Shown: piece after piece, positions 1-11,825 of the stretch
How positions within the stretch are numbered: the first letter of the stretch is position 1
How the letters are laid out: every line of letters starts with the position of its first letter
Assembly (NCBI GenBank): GCA_039545295.1
Contig: BCIK01000005.1
Span: forward strand, 903,142-967,141
Direction of reading: 5' to 3'
Length of the DNA stretch: 64,000 nucleotides
Origin: Udeniomyces pyricola
Taxonomy: Eukaryota > Basidiomycota > Tremellomycetes > Cystofilobasidiales > Mrakiaceae
The notes under the pieces: generated by a model
What the model was told of the DNA's origin: nothing
What the model saw: the letters and a program-made list of their open reading frames with translations, nothing else
Database searches by the model: none
Program-made: the position numbers and the translations under genes

Positions 1-705
1 CTCTCCCAAATCGAGTTTCTATCACAATTCGGTCTTTTGTTTTTCTCTTTTTAAAAAAAAAAGAAAGTAAAAAAAAAATCCCATTGTCGTATGGTAATAT
101 TATGATATATATGGCTGCACAAGGAGAGGCGTCGTCAAAGCTGCGCGAGATCGAAGAACTAGGAAAGACACAAGGACTCAAAAAAGAATCGAAACCCTTT
201 GATCCCAAAGAACGGACGATTGAGGGATGAAAGAAATATAGAAACATGCATGTGGAGAATTGGGATATGCTTGGGGAATCGAAGAAGGAAGAACGGGGTT
301 TGAAGGTGATTTGATGAGGAGTGAACGAAAGAAGAGTCGATAGGATTGGTAGGAAAGGATGGGGGGGGGGGGGCAAGCGGATACAGGCAAGAAGAGAGGC
401 CAATGGGTAGTAGTGAAAAGGGCTAGGCAAGAAAAAAAAAAACAAGAAACATGCAAGAAGAGGGATTAGGCGATAGTAATTTGGGAAAGAGGGAAGAGTG
501 TTTCAGGAAAGATCGATGGACGATCAATCACGGAATGCTCGATTGATGCTCGATCAAGCCTCATAGAGCGAGCGAGATATCTGTTGTAGATGAAAATTGT
601 GGAGTGTCAATATGGCCGTGAAGTGTGGATGTGGATATGGTTTCGAAGATATAGGTGTGGGTCGTAAGATGCGGTGATTCGTTTTGAGTATACTCCTTTT
701 CGCCT
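1..705. other. Non-coding flank downstream of OSH
   Basis: No convincing gene. The stretch holds A-rich tracts near 50-80 and 430-442 and a G run at about 361-373. The open frames here are short, lack family resemblance and are low in complexity. It is the 3' flank of the leftward OSH gene. Confidence 0.6.
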
Positions 706-3700
706 TCACCACAAATCGATGACCTCCTCCCCGCGATCCTTCTCTTTCTCTCTCTCCAACCACGCCTGCTTTTCTCTTACCCGCCAATAGTCTCCTCCAA
801 ACACCCAAAGACCCGCCTCCTCCTTCGCGGGCACGAACCACCTAGGTTGCCACTGGACGCCCTTCTCCTCTCTCGCCTTATTCCGGGCGCGTTGTTTCTG
901 CTCGAGCCGAAGCTTCTCGCTCTCGGCCAGGTCGAGGTCGCCGTTCTCGAGCGCCCGTTGGGACGGGTTGAAGCGGGAGTCCGTCCGGGGAAGCAGCGGG
1001 GTCAAAGACGGAGAGAGTTGATTCAGAGAGAGCGTGAAGTTGTTCCACTGTTGGAAGCGGGGAAGATGTTGGTGGTAAGATTGGAGATGGCAAGGTCAAT
1101 ACACATGACCACATAATTCTTGAAGCGTCCTTGTGTCTCCACCTTCCTCCTCCCCCAGCCTCCCGCCACCCCCCGGAGCATCGCTTCTTTCCCTTGAGGG
1201 TATTCTTTCGTTACTTACGCCATAGTACTTTTCGGAATGAGCCGGCCATTCTGCCGCTCGCCAGAGGACATGCGAGGGGTCCTTGGGTCCACCATATCGG
1301 ACTTCGAGCTGAGAGTCCCATTTGCCTTCAATCCAAGCCGCTTTCTCGCCCGCCGACGTCGTCACCACGCCACTAACAAGGCCAAAGCAAGAGCGCGAAA
1401 AAAATATATAGAGCGAGAAAATTCACATGACGTTAGTGAAAAGATTGTAGAGTAGAAACATGGAAATCCGCGAGAAAGATCCTAAGCCGTATAAGAAAGT
1501 AGACGAATGATACGAACGAGACGGCGTTGCGACCGGATCCTCCCCAAGAAGCTTCCTTGAAGTTGAGGACGCAGAGATCGCCCGTGGTGAGGTTGTGGAC
1601 TTCCATCTGGTCGTGAGGAAGTGAAGAGGAAAGTTTCAAAGACAAACAAGCGTATCAATTCTTCTGTAGCTATAGATGTATCATCGGAACCCCTACAAAC
1701 GTTGTTTATGGGGCCGACAAGGCGAAAAGAAAGTTGCAGGAAGAGTAGGATGCATCATTTACTTTGCCAATGGTTTCGACATATTTTGTGCCGGCGACAA
1801 GGTTGCGGAGGAAGGAACTCGGCTTGGTCCTGTAGATCAGAGTGAAATTTGTAAAAGGTCGAAAGAGAAGAGAAGAGAAGAGACCGTGATGGTTTGCATC
1901 AGCTTTGATCTCAACTCGACAGACAAGCCGATACAAAACAAAAGAACAAAGCAGAAACAAAAGCGAGCGTAGGAAACAACCTCAAAAGAAGGGAACAATC
2001 GGAAAATTGATGTCTGGATCATTAGAGGCAAGACTCACCAAGAAAACTTTTCGCCCGTTTTGTCGAGGATGACGAAGCTCTTGCCGACAGGTTGGATCTC
2101 AAGGCTCATGCCTGCCAATTTGTTCCTTGCCCCACTCGTAGCCCACATGCTCCATCCTTGTCCATCGGCGTGGCTGGCGAGGATCGGCGGGTGATGGCTG
2201 GTCTTTTCGGCAACGAACCGAAGCCCGGGTCGGACGTATTCAAACGTTTCGGCTAAAAGGGGGTTGAAGGGCTTCCGAGAGGAGCGGGATCGGGACGCAG
2301 CGTATCCCGAGACGGCAAAGGCAGCGACATAGGCAAGCCGTTCGATGTGATCAGGAGAGTTGCCAGCGCTGGTTGGAGTCAGGGTTAGACAAGAGGAGTA
2401 ATGCGGAAGGATGGGATAAAAAAGGAAATCAGCTGTCAGGCAAATGGACGCAAGACGTATGGTGACGGTCGCGTTCGAGAAGAAGCGAAATAAAGAAAGT
2501 GTTCAGATGGACCCACAGTGTCAAGAGCTCAGTGTACTCGCAATCTTCAGCCAGTCTCTGAAGCAGAGAGAGTGGCTCGTTGAACGACACGGGCATCGAG
2601 ATTTGGGACATGTCTTTACCCACACTTTTCCTCAGAACGCTGAGTAAACTGCCTTCATCTTTGGGAGTTTGAGCGGGTAACGTCGTGCGGTAAGTGATGT
2701 TTGGGATGGGTGTTGTCAGGGCCAGGGGGACATCTTTGTCGAGGTTCGAGTTGGGGGTAGAAGGCGACAGGGTAGCGTTTGAAGAGGAAAATGAGGGGTG
2801 AGACAGGGCTGATGACGTGGTGTCAGCCTCAGACGCATTTGTGCTATCAAGGAGGGTCGGGACAGAAAGATTGGCAGCGTAGGCGGATGCGGCTTCGTGG
2901 CGAGGGCTGCTGCTGGAGAGAGGATCTTCGTCGTCAGTGCTAGCAGCAGGGGACAAAAGAGAGCCTGAAGGACTAGGGTTGCTGTCATCGCCACTTGAAC
3001 TGCCGTCCGAGGTAGGGCCATCCCCACCAAGGGAACGTTCGAGCTCTTCAGGAATCAATTCGGCGTCGTACCAGACGGATAGAACGGACGAGACAAGGGA
3101 CGACATAGAGTCATGCCTTGCATGTCTCAACGATCGACTTGATGAATCTCCTCTGCCGAGCTGGGGACGCGTTCCTTGGCTCGAGCCGTCGGTGCCTCCA
3201 TCCTCATCATCCTCATCATCGACGATGGCCGAGGCGAATAGGCCTTGTCCTTCCTCAAAGCCCATACCCAATCCGCCTCGCACGCCGGATGACGAGGTCT
3301 TTTGGCGAGGAAACGTTCCGCCGTCGTCGGACTCTGACTCGTCGTGTGACCTAGACCAATTACGATCAACTCTCGGCGTCAAAAGGCCCTCCTCAGACTG
3401 CTCGCGTTCGAAATGTGAAGAGGTTTGTAGAAAAGTCATGTCGGGCGTCGCCGTTGGTGTGATGGATCCGAGTTGGACGAGAAGCGTGTTGTGAAGAATC
3501 CGGAGAGTGTACAGCGAGGTGGTGAGTTGAGCCAGAGCTGGCGGGAGGTTTTCAGCAGCTGGGACACGAAGGGGAGATGAGATGGTCGGATGATAAGTGG
3601 TGCGCGAAGCAGCAGATGGCCGTCCATTAGTCTGAGCGAAGAGGGCTGAAGGTCCAGGAGATGATACGGTGCTGGGAGTGGGTGGAGTCAAAACGGAGCT

Positions 3701-4782
3701 TGAGGTGCATGGGGAGAACGGATCGAGGCCTACGGATGCCGCAGGGGGTCGCACGGTTCGCGACGACGATTTGGATGATGATCGATGGCGAGAAGCTTTG
3801 GAACTGCTGGACGCGTTTGGGGAAGCCATCGGTGTTGTCGGAGTTGATGATGACAGGGAAGGCGAATGTGAGGCTGTAGTCAATGATTGTGGTAAGAGCC
3901 AGCTAGTCAGCATATATGACGCATCACGCAGGTCCTTGCTTTTGTAATTTCACACCATATCTCTGGTCGGCATAGGTGCCACCATCCGACTCTGTCTACA
4001 TACGTTTGCGAAAAAGTCCCTTGAGACCTCGATGGCCCGAATGGGGTTTAGTCTCCTTGCCGTTGATTGAGACTGATGGGAGGATAACCTGGGTTTCACT
4101 CGCGATGGGATCAGGCGGAGCGAGCAGGCCGTTGACGCGTCCAACAGCCTGCTCGTATTCTCGGACCGAGGACGGGTGAGAGTGGGCTCGGGCTACACAG
4201 CAAACGAAGCAGCGGAGGGCAGCAACACGAAAGGAAACGGTTCGATACCCGCACAGTCAGCCCAGCACGCTCCCCTTAGCCCCCCTGATCCTTCCTCCTG
4301 GGGAGCACTGCGCACGCCGACCGATCGTCCAAACTCACTCGTCCTCGGTGCCTGGGGCGTCTTGAGATTCTCAGAGAAATTTGGCACATCCGAAGCCCAT
4401 CGAATCGAGCCATCAGCTAGATTGGGAGAGCGGGAAGGCTGGTATGGCGCCAGCGGTTGGGGAAGAAGAAGCTGCTGTTGGTGATGATGTTGATTTTGGA
4501 GGACCTGCTGCTGCTGTTGCTGCTTCTTGCTGGATTTCTTCTTGTCGTGCTTGGATTGGTGTTTGGATTGGTGGGACGAGTTGCTTGCGAGGTCTATGCT
4601 GGCGAGGATATCGGGCTTGAGGATATTGAGGGCGACCTCCATCTCGGTGATGGCCTGGAGGAAAGGCGGGCGGAGAGACAGTAAGTTAACGGCCGCCGAC
4701 GGAAAGAAAGTGAAGGGATGAAAACTGCAAGCATGGGGCGTGCCTTGCCCATATCGTTGAGGAGGGTGACCTCGGAAAGCAT
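706..4782 (-). CDS. Oxysterol-binding protein (OSH family lipid-transfer protein)
   Basis: Sterol/phosphoinositide transfer protein acting at membrane contact sites. Read leftward across at least seven exons, the C-terminal half is a clear OSBP-related domain: [16 protein letters not shown], then [13 protein letters not shown], then the family fingerprint as EKTSHHPP (normally EQVSHHPP) near 2200, then a [10 protein letters not shown] block, [16 protein letters not shown], and the closing [20 protein letters not shown] segment before a stop at 706. The N-terminal half is Ser/Gln-rich linker (about 2500-4640). I see no PH or ankyrin domain, so assignment to a specific OSH paralogue is not possible. 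The 5' end is uncertain: the first in-frame Met I trust is at 4782, but the frame stays open to about 5124. One junction near 4743 would need a GC donor or a weak GTTTTC donor. Next upstream is SPC25, on the same strand. The family call is secure; the start is not. Confidence 0.88.
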
Positions 4783-5424
4783 GTTAAAGAGCTGTGATGT
4801 CCGACAAGCTGAGCAATCAAGTGTTGGAGGAAAGTTGGCAAGTCGTTGAGGGAGAACGAGAGGGGGTCGAACAAGGTCGAGGCGGCGTGGTGACGAAGAG
4901 GGGGAGGGGACAGTGAAACGGCTTTCTGCGCGCAAGCCTCCTCGGACTGGGCGGCGTCGTTCGTTTGTTCGCTGTAAAGGGTTGAGCGAGAGACTGGAGT
5001 TGAGATGCAGACGCGGTACAAGTGAGAGCAGGGGACAGATGTGGTTGGATATGTATGGACGTATGTATGGACGTATGTATGACCGGTGGGTTCGTATGTA
5101 CCACCACGGCCTTCCGCATATCACTTGGCCCGTTCAAGCGTTTACGCAAGCTGATTCATCCCCTCGGTCACCGCTTACTCGGCTCTGGTCGCCGATCCAC
5201 CCGTCCGGCCTTGGCTAGCATGGCTCATCATCGTCTTAACCTCGGTCTTCATTTGCCGCGTCTACAACTATGCGCGACTGAGGTATCATGAATCTAACAA
5301 TCGAAAAAAAAAATACAAGACGAGCGGCCACCGCGCGCAGGTCGACATACGACGAAGCAAAACCTGCAACGAAACCGGCAAGACGAAGGCGAGATAACAC
5401 CGCAAGCCATCAAGCTGGCTCTGT
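4783..5424. other. 5' region of OSH and 3' flank of SPC25
   Basis: Probably the OSH promoter and 5' leader, possibly including an extra coding exon: a frame rich in Ser/Pro/Leu is open at about 4686-5021 on the minus strand but cannot be joined cleanly to the next exon. A 12-bp tandem repeat (unit GTATGTATGGAC) lies at about 5050-5083. Confidence 0.4.
5050..5083. repeat. 12-bp tandem repeat, about 3 copies
   Basis: The unit GTATGTATGGAC repeats almost perfectly three times upstream of the OSH start. It is a simple minisatellite. Confidence 0.7.
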
Positions 5425-6862
5425 TCATTCAGTCATGGCTAACGCTTTGAACCCATGGCGAACTGGAGTCAGGACAGTCGTCACAGCCCATGGAGGAAAC
5501 AACATGGAAACCAAAAATAACGTGATCAGTCAACAAACCGAATATATAGATGCAGGCGAATTGAAAAACATCAGGCAGTACGCACCTCTTCGAACGAAAG
5601 CATAAAAATCTCTGTCTTCATTTAGTCTGGCCAGAATATGGGCAAGTTGAGGCAGCGGTACCGAAATGGAGGGAACTTGTATGAAAGGAAGGAGGCCGTT
5701 GTCAATCTTGATTCGTGGTTGGCGGGATTCTTCACAGGTCTAAAGAAAGGAGCCTAGGGAGACATACATACCCGCATAGTTTGCCGAGGCAAGGTCAATC
5801 GTAAGAGAATACTCCTTTTTCGGATTGGATGGGGAAAGATGAGAGAACCGAATGAGAAGCACATCGCCTGGTAGGAAGGATGCGTAAGCACGAGTCAGGA
5901 TGTGTGTCGATGCTCGATTCAAGCGCAAATTTACGCCGATTAGCCAGTACATATATCATCCAATTAGAAGACACACTCACTTTCGATGCCTTGGACCGTC
6001 CAACACAGGCCGCCTTCGAGCTCATGGAGGTCCTGCTTGATCGAACTCCGATGTTTGGCAAGGGCCTCATTACGAGCAGTCCTTTCTGTTTATCGTTTTT
6101 ATCAACGGTAGGAACGTGTCGTTAACGTACGCATTAGCGAAAGTTCCCATTTAAAATAGCTTAGAGCGACACAGGCATCATGAATGCAGTAGGAAATCAC
6201 ATACCGGCCCGAAGCTTGACCGCTTTCGCCGTCCATTCGGCCAGATCGCCCACGATAACTTTCTCCTGCGATTCTATGGATGATAGGTTGGTCTTGAGCT
6301 CAGAGATGGAGCTTGATAGCTCGCTCAGCTCTTGCTTCTCGCGTTCAAGAACTGTGCGCCGATCGACAAGGGTTAGAGCAGGAGCCGAAAGTAAACAAGC
6401 GACCAGGTTAGTCCTGATATACACGAGTCGAACGTAGCGCACAGATTGTGTACCGCCACATCGACTCGGTCTTGTACCCTTCGAACCGATGTATACGATC
6501 TTTCGACGACCATGGTCGACTAAAGCTGAGACTGGCAAGGGCACGAGCGTACCTTGAAGCAACTTGCTTTCCCGTCCTCCCGCGTCAGCAATCTTGGTTT
6601 CCAGCTCCCTCCGTCGGACGTCGGCCTCTTCACGTTTGCGGTGGTGGGCATCCTTTCGCTTGATGATTTCTTCCTTACCGCTGAGGACAAAAGCGTCGAG
6701 CGAGGCAAGAAAGGATGTGCAGACGTCCTGAAATGGAGCAAAGGCGAGGTCGTACTTTGTGGTGTCGAGCAGGGACGGGGCTGCTGGTTGATGGCCAGGA
6801 GCGGTTTGTATGGAGGACGATGATGAGGCGGGGAAGGCGGAGACGGATGCAGAGAGGGACAT
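5425..6862 (-). CDS. SPC25: Kinetochore protein Spc25 (Ndc80 complex)
   Basis: Spc25 pairs with Spc24 to anchor the Ndc80 complex to the inner kinetochore. Exon 1 (6862-6553) begins MSLSASVSAF, has the early DLAFAPFQDVCTSFLASLD segment and then a charged coiled coil. Exon 2 (6351-6205) continues it with VLEREKQELSELSSSISELK and onward. The third exon reads NEALAKHRSSIKQDLHELEG, ending WTVQGIE before a GTGAGTG donor. The RWD-type globular C-terminus follows: DVLLIRFSHLSPSNPKKEYS, PLPQLAHILARLNEDRDFYA, and a last short exon FKALAMTE, stop at 5425. Phases fit across the junctions I checked. Order, coiled coil and LNxxRDF-like ending match Spc25. It diverges from ETP1 over a 452-bp promoter with three ACGCGT motifs, which would suit G1/S control of a kinetochore gene (inference). 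Family call likely but sequence is fast-evolving. Confidence 0.72.
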
Positions 6863-7314
6863 GGCGTAGGGAGGATAGAAGATGGTGGGGAGTCGGGTGA
6901 TTGATTGGAGACGCGTTTGGTTGAGGACGCGAGGCGGTTGCTTTATGAGTTGATTAATATGGTTGGGAATGAAAAATGGATGAATGGATAATGGATGGCA
7001 AGTTGATTGACGTTTGACGCGTCGGTCGAGGTTGACGCGTTCAGGTTGGACGACATGCGCGCCAATGGGTTACTGTCTGTCGGCCCTTCTCCGAGGGATT
7101 CCGTAGTCTCGACTCAACTCGACACAGTCAGTCAGTCAGTCGCCCTGCTGTCTGTCGACTGTTGATTGTCGATTGTCGATTGTCTCGCTCCTTCTTTCCT
7201 TGATCGACGGTACCACGCCCTAATTAACCATCAGTGTTGCCTTGTCTCCTGCAGTAGCGCATTCATTCATCCACAATACAACCCACACACCATCGACTAA
7301 TTGACCAATCAACC
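6863..7314. promoter_or_regulatory. Divergent SPC25/ETP1 promoter with three ACGCGT motifs
   Basis: This 452-bp stretch separates two divergent starts. ACGCGT, the MluI cell-cycle box bound by MBF-type factors in fungi, occurs at 6911-6916, 7017-7022 and 7035-7040. Short tandem repeats (CAGT at about 7125-7142, GATTGTC at about 7163-7185) lie on the ETP1 side. Motifs are visible; their activity is inferred. Confidence 0.5.
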
Positions 7315-10300
7315 ATGAATCCTTCATTCAACCCTTCTTCCCCCAGACACCCCGGGCAGCCCCGTCGCACCATGACTTCCCGCACAGTCCACAATACGCC
7401 CACACCACCACCGCCTCTCTACTCGCTTGCCCTCTCACTCAGTCCTTCTACCACAGGCTCTTCGCCTAACATCCCTCTCAACCTCCTCGAACCCCTCGAG
7501 CCCATATCACCCCCATCCAGTTTGCCAGCTTCCAGAGTATCGTCATCCTTTCCACCCTCGGCTTCATTCTCGTCCGCTCCAGGCCAGCCAACTCACGCCT
7601 CCGACGTGCGATTCAACCGGCATTCGTCGCGAGCCAACCGGAGGAGAGCGCTCGCCACCGCAACATCAGATCCATCGCCGTCATCACCGTCGTTGATGAA
7701 TTCTACGTTTCCTGTCCTCATCAACCCAGCGCATCCAGCCGTAGCTACCCCTGCTCAGTCACATGCTGACCACTCACGCCACAGTCAGATATCGGTCGAT
7801 TGGGTCGACTTTGATCCGCGGGCTTCCCCATCCCTCATGCCACACGTGACGCAACTGGCACCCGTGTTCCTCCCTCATCCCTTCCCACCTGCCAACAGCA
7901 TGCCCCCCTGCGTCTCTCCAGCCTCTCAGCACCGCCATCTATACAGTCCTCATTCAATCCAGACCATCCTCGCCGCCTCGAATGATGACGGACCCGTACC
8001 CATCGATCATCGAGTCGCGTCATCCATACTCAAGAATCCATCAGACTACTCACCCCAGCCACCTTCCCCGCCGCCACTCTTGATCCAGAACACCATGTCT
8101 TCACCACCTCCACCCAGAAGTACACCTATTCTTGCTCCAGCGCTTCCCGGTAAGCGTTTTGGGTCCACGACCCTTCCGCACGGCACAATCCATCTGTATC
8201 GCCATGTCCCTGGCGCATCCTCTCATTCGATGGCAGTTGCTCCTTCTAGCCCGGGTACAACACCATCGTCGTCTGTACGACCAAGCTCGTCCCTTGCCCA
8301 AGGCTCGTCGTCTACAGCAGCTCTTACGGCATCACCTGCCGCGATCTTCACCACAGCATCCGTCCAGCTCTCCTCTGCTCCGCCACCACTTCCATCCACC
8401 TCGCCCAATATGCGAACCACCGTCGCGCCTTCAGACGATGGTCTTCTCATATGCGTACTGGCTGTACCCTCTCACATGACTCCTTCCGATTTCCTCTCCT
8501 TTGTTGGCCCCGCAGAAGCGTCCATCTCCAACCTTCGTATGCTGCGGGACGCTAACGAGTCGCGCTCTGTTGTGCTCATCAAGTTTCGAGAGCGCGCAAG
8601 CGCAGACGGCTTTCTCACTACGTTCAACGGTCGTAGATTTAATACCAAAGAGTTAGTAACCGCGATAGGATGTGCTTGTGTAAGACAAAAGTGGACAACC
8701 GGACCGGACCGGACGACGACTTTGGAGCTTCGCCCCACCCGGCCCGATCATCGAGGAGATCCATAAACTCATGACGGATGCATGCTTCCGCTCTGACTGA
8801 CGCATACCTCATTCATCCCCTTTTGTCCCCAATATGCAGCCCTGAGCAATGCCACTGTGTTAAAATTCTCTCTGTACTCACGCATTTCTCTTCACCAGAG
8901 CCCAGCCCAGCTACTCCCACATCAACACTCGCTTCTGCAACTAACCCTCCTCCGATATCAGCACCCTCCTCGCCTGTCAAGAGCCCACCCGGTTCCATCA
9001 AGCCACCACCACCATCAAAATCATCTTCTTATGCCAACATCGTTTCGTCCCATCATCCAACCTCCCATCAGCACACCAACGCCCATGATACCCCTTTAGC
9101 ATTTCCTCCTCTCACTACATCTACGGCTTCGCCCTCTGCTGCATGTCCCTCTCTACCCAATAGCCTCGGTACATCTACGCCGTTATCTTCGGCTCCTTGT
9201 AAATTAAAAAATGAAGAAGCTTCGACGGCGAATGACTCGGCATTGAGCGGAGCTTACGAACTACCCACTTGCCCGGTCTGTTTAGAAAGGTGAGTAGATT
9301 CGGGGAAGATCTTCCTGGCATCATACGATTGATTTCGCTGACGTATCCGTGAGTATGGTTTGTGTTGATGCTAGGTTGGACTCGACCGTCTCTGGGCTCA
9401 TCACAGTTCCATGTGATCATCAATTTCATTGCGAGTACGTTTGGATTTGATTTTCCTCATTCTTATTCTGCTTGACTCGCAACCTGGCTTCGATTCACGC
9501 GTGTCCTGCTGCAAAGAATTGACCGAAAGATCCTTCTTGTCCATCTTTCACAGATGCCTCATCAAATGGGGGGACAGTCGGTGAGATTTACTCAGCTCTC
9601 TTGTTTTTGGAACTGCAACCTACTTTTAGTTAGCATGCAAACTGACTTCGTACTACCGTGGCTTATTGTCCGTGTTCGATCAGATGTCCGGTCTGTCGAT
9701 ATTCTCAGACACCTCATTTGACGACCTCGTCTATGCCAACGCCTCGACCTGCGCCACCGTCGATTTGCTCGTCGCCAGGCTGCGAGGTCACGGACAATCT
9801 GTGGATTTGCCTCATCTGCGGCTCTGGTTCGTCTCTGCATCATATCATCTGCTTCAGGAGGTGGGAAACGATGACACGTGTGCTGACCCATATGTGTATT
9901 CACGTGGTTGGTCCCCCTCCCCCCCTTCCCTTCTGCCATCTGCCTAATCCTACTATTGCCCACCAGTCGGATGCGGTCGGTACACGCCTCAAGCGCACGC
10001 TCAAAAGCATTATCACTCGACTGGACATCGATATTCGTTGGAAATCTCAACGACCAGGCTCTGGGATTATGGATCGGACGAGTTTGTCCACCGGTGCGTC
10101 CTTTGCTCCATCGACTACACCAGATCAGAAAGAAGTCGTCATCTCCCCTTCTAAATGCTGTCCCTTCATGAATTTATTTTCTTCTTCTATGTCGGGCCTC
10201 ACCTCTTGAACAGTCTTATCCAGAATCAATCAACAGGAGGTAAACCCATCGAACTCGAGCCTTCCTCGTCCTCGTCCACCACGACTCGGCATCACTCCGA

Positions 10301-11123
10301 CCGGCCCCACAGCCACCGCAAGGACCTTAAGGGCCGGAGTGGATTGTCCTCTGATCATCATCATCATCCGGTCAAACATGTCAAAGGATCGAAACGGATC
10401 GACTCTGATAGTGAAGACGAGAAGGACGTCAAGGAAGAGCCAGACGACGACCCTACGACGACCCTCGCCAAGATCACCTCGGCCAAGCTGGCGTCCATCT
10501 CGCTCGAGTATTCGGACCTCTTGTCGTCCCAACTGTCCGTCCAGCGCACGTTCTTTGAGGCCCATCGGGCCGAGCTCGAGAGGAAAATCGATGGGCTCGA
10601 ATTGAACCTCGCGGTCGCGCTCTCGGAAGCGGAGCGGGAAAAACAGCAACGCGTCGTCGAGAGGGACGAATGGGAAGCAGCGGCCCGGATGAATGACTCC
10701 TCGAGCGTCGAACTGCAAACAATTCGGAGGGATCATCGCTCTTTGGTCGATCGGCTCGAGAAGGACCTCGCGACGGAACGGGCCATGGCCAAAGGGATTC
10801 TCGATCGGCTTCGGGTTCGCGAGAAGGAGCTCCAGGCGCTTCGCGATCAAGTCGTCGAAGCGAGGAAGTCGGCGGAAGCGGCCTTGGCGGAGAAGGAAGA
10901 GGAGTGTCGGGATCTGAGGTTCTTTTTGGAAAGTCGTGAGAAGATTGGAGCGGTTGGTTCGGGTAACATTAACGGCTCCACCATGGCAGCTGCAGGCACG
11001 TCCGTTGCAGGTGGAGAAGGCATCGGAGGGGATTTGATGGTGGTATTGGCGGAGGAGAAAGAGGGGAATGGGAGTAAGAAAGGGAGTGCCGGTGGGAACA
11101 AGAAGAAGAAGACTAGGAAGTAA
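7315..11123 (+). CDS. ETP1: RING and UBP zinc-finger E3 ligase, ETP1/BRAP2 family
   Basis: BRAP2/IMP-type ubiquitin ligase; yeast Etp1 acts in the ethanol and nutrient response. Seven exons: 7315-8651, 8840-9289, 9375-9434, 9554-9580, 9684-9826, 9967-10093, 10214-11123, giving 1017 residues with all phases consistent. The N-terminal third is a long Ser/Pro-rich extension. The BRAP2-type domain follows (LICVLAVPSHMTPSDFLSFV ... RRFNTKD). The RING begins ELPTCPVCLERLDSTVSGL, then [20 protein letters not shown] with CRYSQ. The UBP-type zinc finger has WICLICG, VGCGRYTPQAHAQKHYHSTG and WDYGSDEFVHR, keeping its Cys and His ligands. A C-terminal coiled coil (LEYSDLLSSQLSVQRTFFEA onward) ends in a Lys-rich tail. 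Exon 4 is only 27 nt and encodes CLIKWGDS. Start ATG 7315 is the first Met; a second Met lies 17 codons on. Secure call. Confidence 0.95.
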
Positions 11124-11792
11124 GCGATTGATCAACGAAGGGGGATCAAGGTGGGAAAGAAAGGCAGAGAGTTGAAGGGGAAAAGGTCACGCCGATGGTC
11201 GCACTGACAACATCATTACATGAAGGGCGCGTCGATATCATCAGCTTCCGAATCACACGTGTTTTTGGGATGATGGAATTCTCGGTTATACGTCCTCGTT
11301 TTGGTCCCTTCGGGGTCTTTTTTCTTCTTCCAAGGTCTTGGGGCTTGGCTTGGATGGAAGGAACCTGAGAGAAAGCAAGCGATCCGTGTTCTCTGATCGT
11401 AAACTTTCAGATCAAGAGGCCTGTGGACGAAAACGATTAGTATCGATAAGTTTAAGCTGCTGCATGTAGAGCCCCCCCCCCCCCCCCGGAGATCAATTAA
11501 GCTAGTAGGCGACTCAAATGTCCTCCTCGCTTCCAGCAGCCCCTGGAGTCGCTTCGGTCCTTGCATCGTAATCGATTGATGGCTACTAGTGATCTTTCTC
11601 GGTTTCAAAAGGAAGAGTGTGCATTCCATATCTCTCTTTTTTTTTTTGGCCAAAGCAAGAAAGAAGAGTCCCAATGTGGGAAAAGAAGGGGGGGGAGGGG
11701 GGTTTCAAGAAGAGGGGACAAGAGGCGCAGATATCGAGTCGATACTATTCTTCTTCTGGGTTTTTTTGGTGTTGTTTTGACCTTTTTTTTTT

Positions 11793-11820
<28 letters not shown>
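11124..11820. other. Convergent intergenic region with C and G runs
   Basis: This is the shared 3' region of ETP1 (+) and the GPALPP1 gene (-). It contains a C run at about 11470-11487, a G-rich run at about 11688-11702 and a (TTG)n microsatellite at 11794-11820. A minus-strand open frame at 11216-11674 has no recognisable domain and runs through the C run, so I do not call it a gene. Confidence 0.55.
11794..11820. repeat. (TTG)n microsatellite abutting a stop codon
   Basis: About nine TTG units lie immediately downstream of the GPALPP1 stop codon on the minus strand. A stop-loss mutation would add a poly-Asn tail. Confidence 0.8.

Positions 11821-11825
<5 letters not shown>

Noticed and set aside
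2937..3494. Plus-strand frame of 185 residues within OSH
   Set aside because: Antisense shadow of the Ser-rich OSH linker.
10230..11135. Minus-strand frame of 301 residues opposite ETP1
   Set aside because: Antisense of the ETP1 coiled coil, which has a clear homologous protein on the plus strand.
11216..11674. Minus-strand open frame of 152 residues between ETP1 and GPALPP1
   Set aside because: It reads through a C run, has no domain, and lies in a convergent 3' region.
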